In this document: piece by piece, positions 17,476 to 26,929 of the stretch
Position numbering within the stretch: position 1 is the first letter of the stretch
Layout of the letters: each line of letters starts with the position of its first letter
From: Sphingomonas sp. NFR15
Lineage (GTDB): Bacteria; Pseudomonadota; Alphaproteobacteria; Sphingomonadales; Sphingomonadaceae
Length of the DNA stretch: 64,000 bases
NCBI RefSeq assembly: GCF_900103265.1
Contig: NZ_FMWX01000007.1
Location: forward strand, 186,001 to 250,000
Direction of reading: 5' to 3'
Program-made: the position numbers and the translations under genes
Notes under the pieces: generated by a model
The model's database searches: none
Seen by the model: only the letters and a program-made list of their open reading frames with translations
What the model was told of the DNA's origin: nothing

Positions 17476-18567
17476 TCACGGCCGTAGTCTGCAACCGGCC
17501 GGTACCCGCACCGGACTGCATCGGGCCATCTGCCCCTCGGGCAATGTCACCGTGAAGCCTGTGCGCAGCGGGTCGGGCGCGCCCGGATAATAATCGGTGC
17601 TCACCGCCTGCGCGCCGCTCCACATCGCGGCACGCGCCTTGGTGAAGTCGTTCGCGCGCGCCTCCACGGTGTTCGCGTCGGTGCGGGTCCGCACGATCAG
17701 CCCCTGCTCGACCCAGCGCCGGATCTTGGTCTCATCCACGATCGGGTCCTGGACGATCTGTATCGCGGCATCGGAGTCTTCTTCCGAGTACCAGCCGAAC
17801 ATTGCCCGCCCGGCAAGCGCCGGGTGCCCCTTGCGGTACGCCTCCGAAACGTCCTTCCGGACATCGAAAAGGATGAAGACCCGGCCCCGCGCCGCCGACA
17901 GAGTCGGCCAGCCGTGTTCCCGTATAGCTTGCCGCAGCGTCGGTGCACTGCCCCGGACCTCGTCAGGCGTGATGAGCCGATGCCCGGGGAACGCCGAGCG
18001 GATTTCGCCATCCAGCGCGTCGAGCAGTTTCGGATCGTCGAGCGGGATGGGATCGCTTATCCCAGGCCGGTTCGAGGGCGTGTCGGCGGCGTTGATGGTG
18101 ATCATGATCGGGAGGTGGTCAGGGTGCCCGCGCGACCAGCGGTCGATCTCGCCCAGGCACCGGCGTAGCGTAACGCAGGTGCTGATGTAATCGACGTCGG
18201 GGATGTGGAATGCCTTGAAGCCGGGCTCGAGCATCGCCGCGCGATCGAAGCTGGTCGTCTCGCCGGCGGCGCGCGCCAAGGCCTCGCCCTTGGGATCGGC
18301 ATAACGGCCGCCCTCAGGATCAGCAAAGATGTCGATCTCGAGCTGGCGCACCCCCCGATCAAGCTGCTGCGCGAGCGGCAGATGATAATAGTCGAGCCCT
18401 TGAGCGAGCTTCGGTTCCACCTTGCGGATTTTCGCCATAACCGCGTTCGGGATGCGCGCCTTGAAGCTGTTGTGCGAGCCGACGACCTGGATGTCGTTCA
18501 TCCTGAGTGGTGGGGCGGCACCGCCGAGCGCCAGCGCCGCGAGTCCCAAAAGAGTGGCTCTGATCAT
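17476..18567 (-). CDS. Exported Ca2+-dependent PI-PLC-like phosphodiesterase
   Basis: A 363-residue protein with a short signal peptide (residues 1-18). It matches the bacterial Ca2+-dependent phosphoinositide phospholipase C1-like group. Catalytic candidates: His32 in GSHNSFK and His121 in KAFHIPD. Metal candidates: Glu/Asp in RQLEIDIFADPEGG (about 74-87). Further family blocks are LPIMITINA and RGRVFILFD. Its ATG shares one base with the stop of the upstream TBDR (TGATG), so it is translationally coupled to it. Likely role: cleavage of an inositol-phosphate or similar phosphodiester ligand at the cell surface or in the periplasm, linked to uptake by that receptor. The substrate is inferred from the family. 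Confidence 0.8.
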   Translation of the reverse strand: MIRATLLGLAALALGGAAPPLRMNDIQVVGSHNSFKARIPNAVMAKIRKVEPKLAQGLDYYHLPLAQQLDRGVRQLEIDIFADPEGGRYADPKGEALARAAGETTSFDRAAMLEPGFKAFHIPDVDYISTCVTLRRCLGEIDRWSRGHPDHLPIMITINAADTPSNRPGISDPIPLDDPKLLDALDGEIRSAFPGHRLITPDEVRGSAPTLRQAIREHGWPTLSAARGRVFILFDVRKDVSEAYRKGHPALAGRAMFGWYSEEDSDAAIQIVQDPIVDETKIRRWVEQGLIVRTRTDANTVEARANDFTKARAAMWSGAQAVSTDYYPGAPDPLRTGFTVTLPEGQMARCSPVRVPAGCRLRP

Positions 18568-21230
18568 CAGAACTGCGCCCGCACGCCGAACAGCACGGTG
18601 CGACCGTAATTGTTGATCTCGCCGAACTGGATTTCCTTTTCATTGTAGCTGTAGGTGTTCGCATTGGCGATGTTGATCGCCTCGACGCTGAACATCAGGC
18701 GGCTGGTGGCGCGGATCGACAGATTGCCGTCGAGCGACCCGAATGCCGCCTGCGTCGTGGTCGCCTGCGTGGTGCTGCCGATGCCGGTCAGATACTTGTC
18801 GCGCCACGTGTACGACAGCCGGGTGGACAGCGGTCCCTTGTCGTAGAAGCCGACGACGTTGAAGCTGTTCTTGGACAGGCCGATCAACTGATCCTTGATC
18901 GGGCGCGCACCGGCCGTGTAGTTCGCCTGCACCGAGGTATGGGTGTAGGACGCCTGGAAGCCGAGACCGTCGAACGGCGCCGGTAGGAAGGTGAACACCT
19001 GGTTATACGCCGCTTCCGCGCCATAGACCTTGGCCTTGCCGCCATTCACCTGCGTGCTGAGCAGCACCGTGCCGCGGCCCGGGATCTCTACGTTGATGTT
19101 CTGCGCGGTGATATAGTCGTCCATCGCCTTGTAGAACAACGCGCCGGTCAGTGAGCCCTGGCGGCTGAAGTACCATTCGAGCGACGCATCGAATTGGGTT
19201 GCGAGGAAAGGCTTCAGCGCCGGATTGCCGCCGCTCGCGGTCGGCTGATCGGTCGAAACGCTGATCTGCGGTGCGCTCTGTGTCACGTTCGGCCGGGTCA
19301 GCACCCGGCTCGCGGCGAGACGCCCGACGAGATCGTGCCTAAGCTCGGCGCGCAGGTTGAAGCTCGGTAGCCAGTCGTTGAAGGTCTGCGGAAAGCTGGC
19401 CGGGGTCGCCACGTTGCCGGTGGTGAGCGTACCGCTCGCCACCTGATCGGTGTGGACATAGCGAACGCCGACGTTGCCGGTGACCGGAACCCCGCCGAGC
19501 GCGAAGGCATAGTCGGCGCGCACATAGCCGCCGGCCGTCTTCTCGGTGACGACGTAGGACGCGCGGAGATCGGCGGCGGTGAGCGGGGCGTTGGCGACGG
19601 CGTCCGTAAACAGCTTGTCGTAGAACGCGCTGGTGATCGGCACGATCCAGGTGCGGGGATAGTTGCCCGGCACGCCTGACAGGAAATCATCGAACGGGAT
19701 CTGCTCAAAGCCGTTGGGCGCGAAGCCGGTGAGCGTGGTGTTGGCGGCCGGGTTCACCGTGAAGTCCCGGCGGCGGTAGTCGCGCTTGCGTGAGTGATAT
19801 TCGCCGCCGGCGGACAGCTTGGTGATGAAGCCGTCCATCTCATGGTCGACGTCGAGCCGGACGTAGCGGTCCCAATCCTTGCTGTTCTTGGGTGCGATGT
19901 TGAAGGGGTAGAGCGTGTAGTTCGCCGGATTGAGCACGTTGGTCGGCGTGGTGATCGTCGGGGCGACCTTGTAGCCGCCGGACGCATCGTAGCTCAGCGG
20001 CGCGAAGAACTGGATACGGCTGCGGACGGTGCCTTCGGCGTAGCTCGGGTGGAAGCTGTGCGCATACGACCAGTTGGCGTTCGCGACGATGTTCCAGCCG
20101 GCGGGATTCCACACCTGCTTGAGGCCGATGGTGATGAGGTCATGGCGGTTGAGGCTGTACTCGCGCGTGCCCATGAAGCGCACGTCGTTGATCGTCGCGG
20201 CCACCACGGTATCGCCGTCGAGCTTTACCGATCCGGGCACGATCACCGGCTTGTGCCCGGCGACGCTCGAATCGTCGGGATAGATGTCGAGTCCGAACTC
20301 GTCATAGGCGACGTCCAGCCGAGTCGCGAGCACGTCGAGCGTCGTCTGCAATTCGGGCGTCGGTTGCCACTGCGCCGAGATCAGGCCGGACAGGCGCTTG
20401 CGGTCCTCGGTTTCCACCGTCGGACGCGTGCGGCCGGGCGTGTAGAAGCCGGAACCGAGCGCGGAGCTGAACTTATCGAGGTACCAGCCGGTATTGTAGG
20501 TGCGGTCGTTGCGGACCGACTTGCCCCAATATTGCGCGGCGGCGAGGATGCCGAAGGTGCCGTCGCCGCTCTTGAAGCTGCTGAGCGCGGTCGCGTTCGG
20601 TTTCACCTTGTCCGTCAGTGTCGTGTAGGTGCCGCGCAGGTTGAGCGTGGTCTTGGTGCCGACCTCGAGCGGACGGAAGGTGTGCACGTCGATGTTGCCG
20701 CCGAGCGCGCCCTCCGTCATGTCGGCGGTCGGCGTCTTCACGACGTCGATCTGCGAGACGAATTCGGCCGGCAGCATCTCGAACCGGAACTGGCGGCCGT
20801 TGGCGCCGCCGTTCTCGATGAGATCATTTATGGCGATCGGGCGGCCGTTCAGCAGCGTGTTCTGGAATTGCGGACCTAGGCCGCGAACGCTGATGTACAA
20901 GCCTTCGCCGCGCGGGCGGGTGATCGCCACGCCGGGTACGAGCTGCAACGCTTCCGCGACGTTCTGCGCCGGGAATTTGCCAATGTCGGTGGCGTTGATC
21001 GCATCGACGCCAAAGCCCGCCATGCGCTTGGTTTCCGCCGCCGCCGCGAGGCTCTGCGCGTAGGAGCCGGTCACGACGATGTCGTCCACGCCTTCGGTAC
21101 CGGCCGCGCGCGCCTGTTCGCCTGTGTTCGGAACAGCGGCCTTCGTTTGCGCCGCGGCTGGTTGTGTGATCCCCAAGGCCGCCAACGTGAACGGCAGCGT
21201 CGCCCGGAACAGGCGTGAATAGCTCGACAT
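18567..21230 (-). CDS. TonB-dependent receptor (Caulobacter/sphingomonad type)
   Basis: An 887-residue receptor with a signal peptide (residues 1-27), TonB-box-like DDIVVTGSY (about 49-57), and a plug with FPAQNVAEALQLVPGVAITR, GEGLYISVRGLGPQFQNTLL and MTEGALGGNIDV, diagnostic of the large TBDR subgroup abundant in caulobacters and sphingomonads. The barrel ends GRTVLFGVRAQF with the terminal Phe needed for assembly. A GGGGGAA box precedes the ATG. It is divergent from the ECF sigma gene, with a 245-bp gap. It is cotranslated with the PI-PLC-like gene, which suggests a phosphodiester-containing ligand such as an inositol phosphate. Confidence 0.92.
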   Translation of the reverse strand: MSSYSRLFRATLPFTLAALGITQPAAAQTKAAVPNTGEQARAAGTEGVDDIVVTGSYAQSLAAAAETKRMAGFGVDAINATDIGKFPAQNVAEALQLVPGVAITRPRGEGLYISVRGLGPQFQNTLLNGRPIAINDLIENGGANGRQFRFEMLPAEFVSQIDVVKTPTADMTEGALGGNIDVHTFRPLEVGTKTTLNLRGTYTTLTDKVKPNATALSSFKSGDGTFGILAAAQYWGKSVRNDRTYNTGWYLDKFSSALGSGFYTPGRTRPTVETEDRKRLSGLISAQWQPTPELQTTLDVLATRLDVAYDEFGLDIYPDDSSVAGHKPVIVPGSVKLDGDTVVAATINDVRFMGTREYSLNRHDLITIGLKQVWNPAGWNIVANANWSYAHSFHPSYAEGTVRSRIQFFAPLSYDASGGYKVAPTITTPTNVLNPANYTLYPFNIAPKNSKDWDRYVRLDVDHEMDGFITKLSAGGEYHSRKRDYRRRDFTVNPAANTTLTGFAPNGFEQIPFDDFLSGVPGNYPRTWIVPITSAFYDKLFTDAVANAPLTAADLRASYVVTEKTAGGYVRADYAFALGGVPVTGNVGVRYVHTDQVASGTLTTGNVATPASFPQTFNDWLPSFNLRAELRHDLVGRLAASRVLTRPNVTQSAPQISVSTDQPTASGGNPALKPFLATQFDASLEWYFSRQGSLTGALFYKAMDDYITAQNINVEIPGRGTVLLSTQVNGGKAKVYGAEAAYNQVFTFLPAPFDGLGFQASYTHTSVQANYTAGARPIKDQLIGLSKNSFNVVGFYDKGPLSTRLSYTWRDKYLTGIGSTTQATTTQAAFGSLDGNLSIRATSRLMFSVEAINIANANTYSYNEKEIQFGEINNYGRTVLFGVRAQF

Positions 21231-21475
21231 TCGTGTTCCCCCGCAGCCAGCTTTTGCTGCTGGGAGGGGCGCGTAGATGCAGATCGTTACGCTTTGCGTG
21301 CGATAGGGTTACACCAAGATGACCAAACAATGAAGCTTATGGATCGTGCTGCGAACGGCGATGAGTCTTCGATCGTGGCACAATGCCCTGGATCTTCGTA
21401 GCGCTGACGTTTCGTACTGTGACCGGAGCGTTCCCGGCAGTATTGTCAGTCCCAGTCGCCAGTCTGTCATCTTCG

Positions 21476-22093
21476 ATGGACATAGCGGGTCGAATGACGC
21501 TCGCGACGCCGGACAGAGCCTTGTGGCTGACAAAGCACATCCTCGTGCACGAGCCCGAACTACGCTCATGGCTCAAGCGGCGCGCCATGCCCGGACTCGA
21601 TGTCGATGACGTCGTTCAGGAGAGTTACGCAATCCTCGCGGGTCTCCAGTCGGTAGATCATATCCATCATCCGCGGATCTATTTTTTCGAGGTCGCGAAG
21701 TCGGTCATCCTTCAGAGCTTTCGGCAATCGCGGGTGGTCGCGTTCAGCGCGATCGCCGAATTCGATGCGCTGCTGATCCCCGACGAAATGCCTTCGCCCG
21801 AGGCGATCGCGGCCGGGCGGCAGGAATTGGGGCGGCTTTCGGAATTGATCGATGCGCTGCCGCCCAAGTGCCGCGAAGCGTTCGTCCTCCGCAAGGTGCG
21901 GGGTTTTAGCCAGCGCGAGGTCGCGTCGGCGATGTCGGTCTCCGAGAATACCGTGGAAAAGCATATCGGGAAGGCGCTCAACCTACTCGGCCATGTGATT
22001 GGACGTGGCGGAAAGCGTCGCGTCGCGCCATCTTATGACCATGAACCGCACAACGCCGATGGAACCGACAGGACCGCGCGAGACCGCCGCTGA
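21476..22093 (+). CDS. FecI-type ECF sigma factor
   Basis: About 205 residues. Region 2 shows LDVDDVVQESYAILAGLQSV and region 4 shows LPPKCREAFVLRKVRGFSQR then EVASAMSVSENTVEKHIGKAL, the FecI pattern. The start is uncertain: ATG 21476 (MDIAGRMTL) and ATG 21494 (MTLATPDR) both fit and neither has a strong ribosome-binding site; a longer frame from 21383 lacks sigma character. It is followed with overlap by the FecR-like gene and then by a TBDR with an STN domain, giving a full cell-surface signalling set. The expected target is the promoter of the TBDR/MBL genes. Confidence 0.87.
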   Translation: MDIAGRMTLATPDRALWLTKHILVHEPELRSWLKRRAMPGLDVDDVVQESYAILAGLQSVDHIHHPRIYFFEVAKSVILQSFRQSRVVAFSAIAEFDALLIPDEMPSPEAIAAGRQELGRLSELIDALPPKCREAFVLRKVRGFSQREVASAMSVSENTVEKHIGKALNLLGHVIGRGGKRRVAPSYDHEPHNADGTDRTARDRR

Positions 22094-23039
22094 TATCGAG
22101 CAGGCGGCGGCGGATTGGGTCGCGCGCCTCGATCGCGGCGCACTTTCCGACACTGAGCAGCAGGCGCTCGCATCATGGGCCGCCCAGGATACCCGGCGTG
22201 CCGGCGCTTATGCGCGCGCGATGGCGGTGAACCTCCATCTCGATCGCGCCGTCGCGCTCGGCGAGGATTATGTCACCAGGCACCAGCCTGTAGAGGCGCC
22301 GAGCCGGCGTCGCGTCATCGCCGTCGCCGCGAGCGCAGCCGCCGCCTGCGCGGCGAGTCTGAGCATCTTCACGTTGCAGCGGCGAGGTGGCGCGCCAAAG
22401 CGGCGGACGATCGGAACAGCGAGAGGCGCGGTTCGGGAAGTCGCGTTGGGTGAGGGCTCCACGGTGACGCTCAACACCATGACCGAACTCCGCCCATCGC
22501 TCACCGATACGCTACGCAAGGTCGATCTTCTCAAGGGCGAGGCGCTGTTCGACGTCGCGAAAGAGCCTAAACGACCCTTCGTTGTTTACGTCGGCGAGTT
22601 CAGCGTGCGCGCAGTGGGGACGAGCTTCACCGTGCGACGCACCGCCTTGGGTGCCGTCAAGGTCGTCGTGACGGAAGGGATCGTTGAGGTGACCCGGCGG
22701 CAGGATGTCCTGGGGCAAGTCCATGCCGGCATCGCCTTCGCCGTGGACGCCGCCGCCTCGCCGGTGATAGAGACGCTCAACCCGTCGCAGATCGACAGCG
22801 CGCTGGCTTGGCGTGGCGGCAGGATCGACCTTCAGGGTATGACGCTTGCGGAGGCGGCCGAGGAATTCAGCCGATATTCGGACCTGAGGATTCGCGTCGC
22901 CGATCCTGCGATCGCCAATCTCCACATCGCTGGCGTTTATGCGACCAGCGACCCCGCCGGCTTCGCCGAGAACGTGGCTTTAAGCCTGGGCTTGAAGAGC
23001 GTCCGTCGGGGCAACGAAGTGATCCTCTCGAAAACTTGA
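22035..23039 (+). CDS. FecR-family anti-sigma/signal transducer
   Basis: About 334 residues. The cytoplasmic part (about 20-65) has the FecR N-terminal pattern AADWVARLDRGALSDTEQQA then ASWAA..RRAGAYAR. One membrane helix lies at about 93-113 (VIAVAASAAAACAASLSIFT). The periplasmic FecR domain (126-230) includes VALGEGSTVTLNT, GEALFDVAKEPKRPFVVYVG and VRAVGTSFTV. The C-terminal part (about 265-330) resembles the DUF4974/STN-like contact domain. It overlaps the sigma gene by about 59 bases, so the exact ATG (22035, 22041 or 22059) is uncertain. It holds the sigma factor until the receptor signals ligand binding. Confidence 0.88.
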   Translation: MTMNRTTPMEPTGPRETAADIEQAAADWVARLDRGALSDTEQQALASWAAQDTRRAGAYARAMAVNLHLDRAVALGEDYVTRHQPVEAPSRRRVIAVAASAAAACAASLSIFTLQRRGGAPKRRTIGTARGAVREVALGEGSTVTLNTMTELRPSLTDTLRKVDLLKGEALFDVAKEPKRPFVVYVGEFSVRAVGTSFTVRRTALGAVKVVVTEGIVEVTRRQDVLGQVHAGIAFAVDAAASPVIETLNPSQIDSALAWRGGRIDLQGMTLAEAAEEFSRYSDLRIRVADPAIANLHIAGVYATSDPAGFAENVALSLGLKSVRRGNEVILSKT

Positions 23040-23126
23040 AAAATTTGGCCGGCGCATGGCGGGAAGCCCCGCGAACCGCATCCTAAGCGCGGTTGGGCAA
23101 TGCGCCCGCAACGGCTTGGGGGTGAC

Positions 23127-25478
23127 ATGATCTCGAGAAACACGCTGCTGTCGATGGCGGCGATCGTCGGCGCGCTATCGCCGATGTCCGCCGTGGCGCG
23201 GACGGCACGCTTCGATATACCAGCTCAGAGCCTTTCTGCCGCGCTGTCGATGTTTGCACGCCAGAGCGGCCTTCAGGTCATCGCGCCCGCTGACCTAGCG
23301 ACGGCCGTGACAAGCCAGCCCGTCAATGGCACGCTCGATACGCGCGTCGCCCTCAAGACTCTGATCGGCGGCACCGGTCTCGAAGTCGCATCGGACAAAG
23401 GCGGCGTCATCGTCCTGCGTGCGGCCGTGGTGGGAAACGCCGCGGACATGACGGCGGACATCCTCGTCACCGCTCAGCGCCGCCCGGAGCGCGCGCGCGA
23501 CGTGCCGATCTCGATCACCGCGATCGGCCGGCAGACCATCGAGAAGGCGCGGATCAACGAATTGCGCGACCTCTCCCGCATCACGCCGGGGTTGCTGATA
23601 TCCAACTTCAGCATCGGCTCACCGGTGATCGCCGTTCGAGGCGCGACCAACACGTTCAGCCAGATCGGGGTCGACAAGCCGGTCGGCATTTTCGTCGATG
23701 ACGTCTACATACCACGCAACAGCGCCTCGACGTTCCAACTCTTCGGGCTCGAATCGATCCAGGTGTTGCGCGGGCCCCAGGGCACCTTGTTCGGCAAGAA
23801 CGTGACGGGAGGCGCCCTCGTGTTCGACACCGGTCGTCCCTCTTACGGCCAATCCGATATGCGGATGCGTATCACCGGCGCGTCCTACCGCACCGCCGAA
23901 CTGGACGCATTGGCCGATGTCGGTTTGGGCAACGATGCCGCCGGCCGCATCGCCTTTTCGGCGCGCCGCCACGACGGCTGGGGTCGCGATCGATTGACCG
24001 GTCAGGCGTTGGACAATCTCGACAGCGTCAATACGCGCGGCCAGCTTCGCCTGCGCGTAAGCGATCGCCTAGAGGCGCTGATCGGCGGCGACTATGCGGC
24101 GGATAGCGCCGGTGGCCGTACGCTCTCCTCGATCGGTGCTGGCAGTGATGGCGATCCGCGTACCGCCGAGAGCGGCACGCCGCAAAATTTCAGTCGCGCC
24201 GTCTATGGCGGCTCGGCGCGCCTGTTCCTCGATACCGGCATGGGGCAGGTGACCAGCGTTACCGCGTGGCGCGGATCGCACTCGACCGACATCTATTCCA
24301 ACGTCGCGGCCAACTACATCTTCCTGACCGGCACGCAGAGCCAGGCGCTGACTGACGACCGGGATCACGTCTCCTCTTTCTCGCAGGAGATCCGGCTCGC
24401 GTCGCCCGAGTGGCGGCGCGGGCGGTTCGTCGCCGGCCTCTATCTCGCATCGGATGTTTCCAGCCGTCGCCTCAACCAGACCGCGCTCGCCGCGCGGACC
24501 GGCGCGCTCGTCACCAACCAGCTCTGGCAGGGCCGCGCGCTGAGCCAGACCGCCGCGGTCTTCGTCGACGGCACGCTGAACCTCACGCCGTTCCTGTCGG
24601 TGACGGGCGGCGCGCGATACACTTGGGATCACAAGGCGGCAGACCTCGCCTTCTCGAACCTAATCAACAGCGTTGGTAATTTCGCCGAGACCAATGCGAC
24701 CCGGAACTGGAGCCAGTTTACCCCGCGTGCATCGTTGCAGGTCAAACCGCTCGGCTCGACGATGCTCTACGTGATCTATTCGCGCGGCTATACCGCCGGT
24801 GGGTTCAACACGCAGGCGGCGACCAAGGCTGCGTTCGACGCGGCTTTCGAGCCGGAAACGCTCGAGAATATCGAAGGCGGCCTCAAGACCGCGCTGTTCG
24901 GCGGAAGGTTGACCGCGGATCTTGACGGGTTCGTCTCGAAATACCGCAACAAGCAGGAATTGTATTTCAACAATCTCACCCGCGTGCTGAACATCACGAA
25001 CGCGGGCAAGGCCACGATCCATGGCATTGAGGCGCAGGTCGCCGTCAAGCCGACACGCTGGGCGACGCTGACCGGCACCTATGGCTGGCTCGATACCCGG
25101 TACGACCGCTTCGTCATCCCCGGCGGGGCCGTGCTTACCGGTAATCGTCTCGGCTCGTCGCCCAAAGACAAAGCCTCCGCCATGCTCGACATCGACGCGC
25201 CGCTGGGCCGCGTTCGCCTGATCGGGAACGCCGTCTATTCCTACACCTCGCAGTATTTCACTGGCGCGACGCAGGAAGGGACGCTGTCCGTACCGGCTTA
25301 TTCCCTGGTCAATGGCTCCATCGGTCTGGCGACGCTGGATCGACGCTACAGCCTGACCGTATTCGCGCGAAACCTGCTCAATCGCGATTACGTGCTGATC
25401 CCGTCCAACCAGGTCGTGCTCGGGCGCTATCTGGGTGAACCGCGCATCATCGGCGCGAGCCTGAGCGCGCGTTTCTGA
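23127..25478 (+). CDS. TonB-dependent transducer with N-terminal STN domain
   Basis: A 783-residue receptor. Signal peptide 1-24; STN signalling domain about 28-98 (FDIPAQSLSAALSMFARQSG, then PVNGTLDTRVALKTLIGGTG and a final VIVLR); TonB-box-like DILVTAQRR (111-119); plug with LRDLSRITPGLLISN, VFDTGRPSY and GPQGTLFGKNVTGGALVF; barrel ending GASLSARF. The ATG at 23127 was picked over 23100 because GGGGGTGAC precedes it and the signal peptide starts there. The STN domain contacts the FecR-like protein encoded just upstream. The plug resembles receptors of the IroN/BtuB-like sphingomonad group whose ligands vary. An MBL-fold gene follows after 2 bases. Confidence 0.92.
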   Translation: MISRNTLLSMAAIVGALSPMSAVARTARFDIPAQSLSAALSMFARQSGLQVIAPADLATAVTSQPVNGTLDTRVALKTLIGGTGLEVASDKGGVIVLRAAVVGNAADMTADILVTAQRRPERARDVPISITAIGRQTIEKARINELRDLSRITPGLLISNFSIGSPVIAVRGATNTFSQIGVDKPVGIFVDDVYIPRNSASTFQLFGLESIQVLRGPQGTLFGKNVTGGALVFDTGRPSYGQSDMRMRITGASYRTAELDALADVGLGNDAAGRIAFSARRHDGWGRDRLTGQALDNLDSVNTRGQLRLRVSDRLEALIGGDYAADSAGGRTLSSIGAGSDGDPRTAESGTPQNFSRAVYGGSARLFLDTGMGQVTSVTAWRGSHSTDIYSNVAANYIFLTGTQSQALTDDRDHVSSFSQEIRLASPEWRRGRFVAGLYLASDVSSRRLNQTALAARTGALVTNQLWQGRALSQTAAVFVDGTLNLTPFLSVTGGARYTWDHKAADLAFSNLINSVGNFAETNATRNWSQFTPRASLQVKPLGSTMLYVIYSRGYTAGGFNTQAATKAAFDAAFEPETLENIEGGLKTALFGGRLTADLDGFVSKYRNKQELYFNNLTRVLNITNAGKATIHGIEAQVAVKPTRWATLTGTYGWLDTRYDRFVIPGGAVLTGNRLGSSPKDKASAMLDIDAPLGRVRLIGNAVYSYTSQYFTGATQEGTLSVPAYSLVNGSIGLATLDRRYSLTVFARNLLNRDYVLIPSNQVVLGRYLGEPRIIGASLSARF

Positions 25479-25480
25479 CC

Positions 25481-26764
25481 ATGTGGAATCGGCTTATCAC
25501 GCGGTGGGACGAATCGTCGTTCGAGCGGCGCGTCGTTCTCCTGGGCGGGCTGCTCGGCGGCATCTCGCTTGCGCTTCCAACCGGGAAGGCGGCGGGGACC
25601 GAACCGCAGACCCTTCCGCCCTGGAGCCCAGGCACGCTCGACATCCACCACATCGACACGGGCGTCGGCAACGCGACCTTCGTGCTCGGGCCGGATGGCA
25701 CCACGCTGCTGATCGACTGCGGCGCGACACGCGGAGGGCCGCCGGCATCAACCCCGTTGCGACCCGACGGCGCGCGATCGGCTGGGGAGGCGGTGGCGCG
25801 CTATGCCTTGCGACATGCGCGCGCCGCGGGCCGCACCTCGCTAGATTACATGATCGCAACGCATGTTCATCCGGATCACGTCGGCTCACCGCTCATGGGC
25901 GACCGGAGGGCATCTGAGGGATATATTCTGACCGGCCTGAGCGAAGTGGACGCGCTTATGCCCGCGCAGACGGTGATAGACCGCGGTTTTCCGGATTACG
26001 CCTCGCTCCCGCTCACTTCGGCCCCCTTTGCCGTGAACCACCTCGCTTGGCTGAAGGCCAGGGTGAAGGCCGGGCGCCGTGTCGAGAAGGTCGCCGTCGG
26101 ATCGGCTCGACAGGTCACCTCTCGGCGAGCGGGAGCCTTCACTTTGCGGTTCGTGGGTGGAGACGGTCGCGTTTGGACAGGCGCAGAGGGCCGCTCGCGC
26201 GACCTGCTCGCGCCGAAATCGTCGTGGACGCCAGAGGCGACGCCCGAAGAGAACCACATGTCGATCGCAATGGTGCTCGCCTACGGCGGCTTCCGCTATT
26301 TCGCCGGTGGTGATCTCGTGGCCGATACGCATGATGGCACCGTGCCTTGGCTCGACGTGGAGACGCCGATCGTCGAAGCGGCTGGCCGGGTCGATGTCGC
26401 ATCGGCGGATCATCACGGCTATTTCGACGCGTGCCGGCCGGGTTTCACACGCGCGCTCGACGCGGACACCTATGTGATCCAGGCTTGGCACGCGACTCAC
26501 CCGGCGATGTCCTCGCTACAACGCTTGTCGAACGCATGGCGCGGCCGGTCTCCACGTGATGTATTCATAACGAGGCTCGATCCCGCCAGCCGCGCGATCA
26601 ATGCGCGCTTTCTGCCACAGGTGAAGAGTACCGAAGGCAATGTCGTGGTCCGGGTACACGCCGATGGCCGCTACAGGATCTATGTCACCGACAGCCGGGA
26701 CGAGCGGGACAGCATCACCTCCGTTAGCCGCGAGCGATTGGCCAAACTGCCGCGGATAGCGTGA
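25481..26764 (+). CDS. Metallo-beta-lactamase-fold hydrolase (ComEC-MBL-like)
   Basis: A 427-residue protein beginning with a membrane or signal segment (about 18-38). Metal motif HVHPDH at 128-133 (HxHxDH form), preceded by IDTGVGNATFVLGPDGTTLL and IDCG as in the ComEC/Rec2-type MBL domains. Later metal-ligand candidates are in FAGGDLVAD and SADHHGY. The ATG is 2 bases after the TBDR stop, so it belongs to the surface-signalling operon. It probably acts in the periplasm on whatever the receptor imports. Phosphodiester or ester hydrolysis is family-based inference. I do not recognise a closer named relative. Confidence 0.8.
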   Translation: MWNRLITRWDESSFERRVVLLGGLLGGISLALPTGKAAGTEPQTLPPWSPGTLDIHHIDTGVGNATFVLGPDGTTLLIDCGATRGGPPASTPLRPDGARSAGEAVARYALRHARAAGRTSLDYMIATHVHPDHVGSPLMGDRRASEGYILTGLSEVDALMPAQTVIDRGFPDYASLPLTSAPFAVNHLAWLKARVKAGRRVEKVAVGSARQVTSRRAGAFTLRFVGGDGRVWTGAEGRSRDLLAPKSSWTPEATPEENHMSIAMVLAYGGFRYFAGGDLVADTHDGTVPWLDVETPIVEAAGRVDVASADHHGYFDACRPGFTRALDADTYVIQAWHATHPAMSSLQRLSNAWRGRSPRDVFITRLDPASRAINARFLPQVKSTEGNVVVRVHADGRYRIYVTDSRDERDSITSVSRERLAKLPRIA

Positions 26765-26929
26765 GCCGTCCCGAGCAGCGTGGCCGCCACGAGACCGTCG
26801 GTCGAGAAGGCCGGCGTCAGCGATGTCACCGGCGAAGGGACGCTGCCGCCTGAGCAGATTGACCTGCTACGCGGGATGCACGGGCAAGACTTTGCGCTAA
26901 AGCCGCTGACCGGTGCCCCGGCGCATTCT
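26765..26929. other. Short region with protein-like plus-strand frame
   Basis: No complete gene. On the plus strand, bases 26780-26925 read as a natural-looking sequence (VSDVTGEGTLPPEQIDLLRG, then MHGQDFALKPLTGAP) with no stop and no good start context. It may be a fragment of a lost gene between the MBL gene and the broken GH31 gene. I could not identify a family. Confidence 0.3.
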
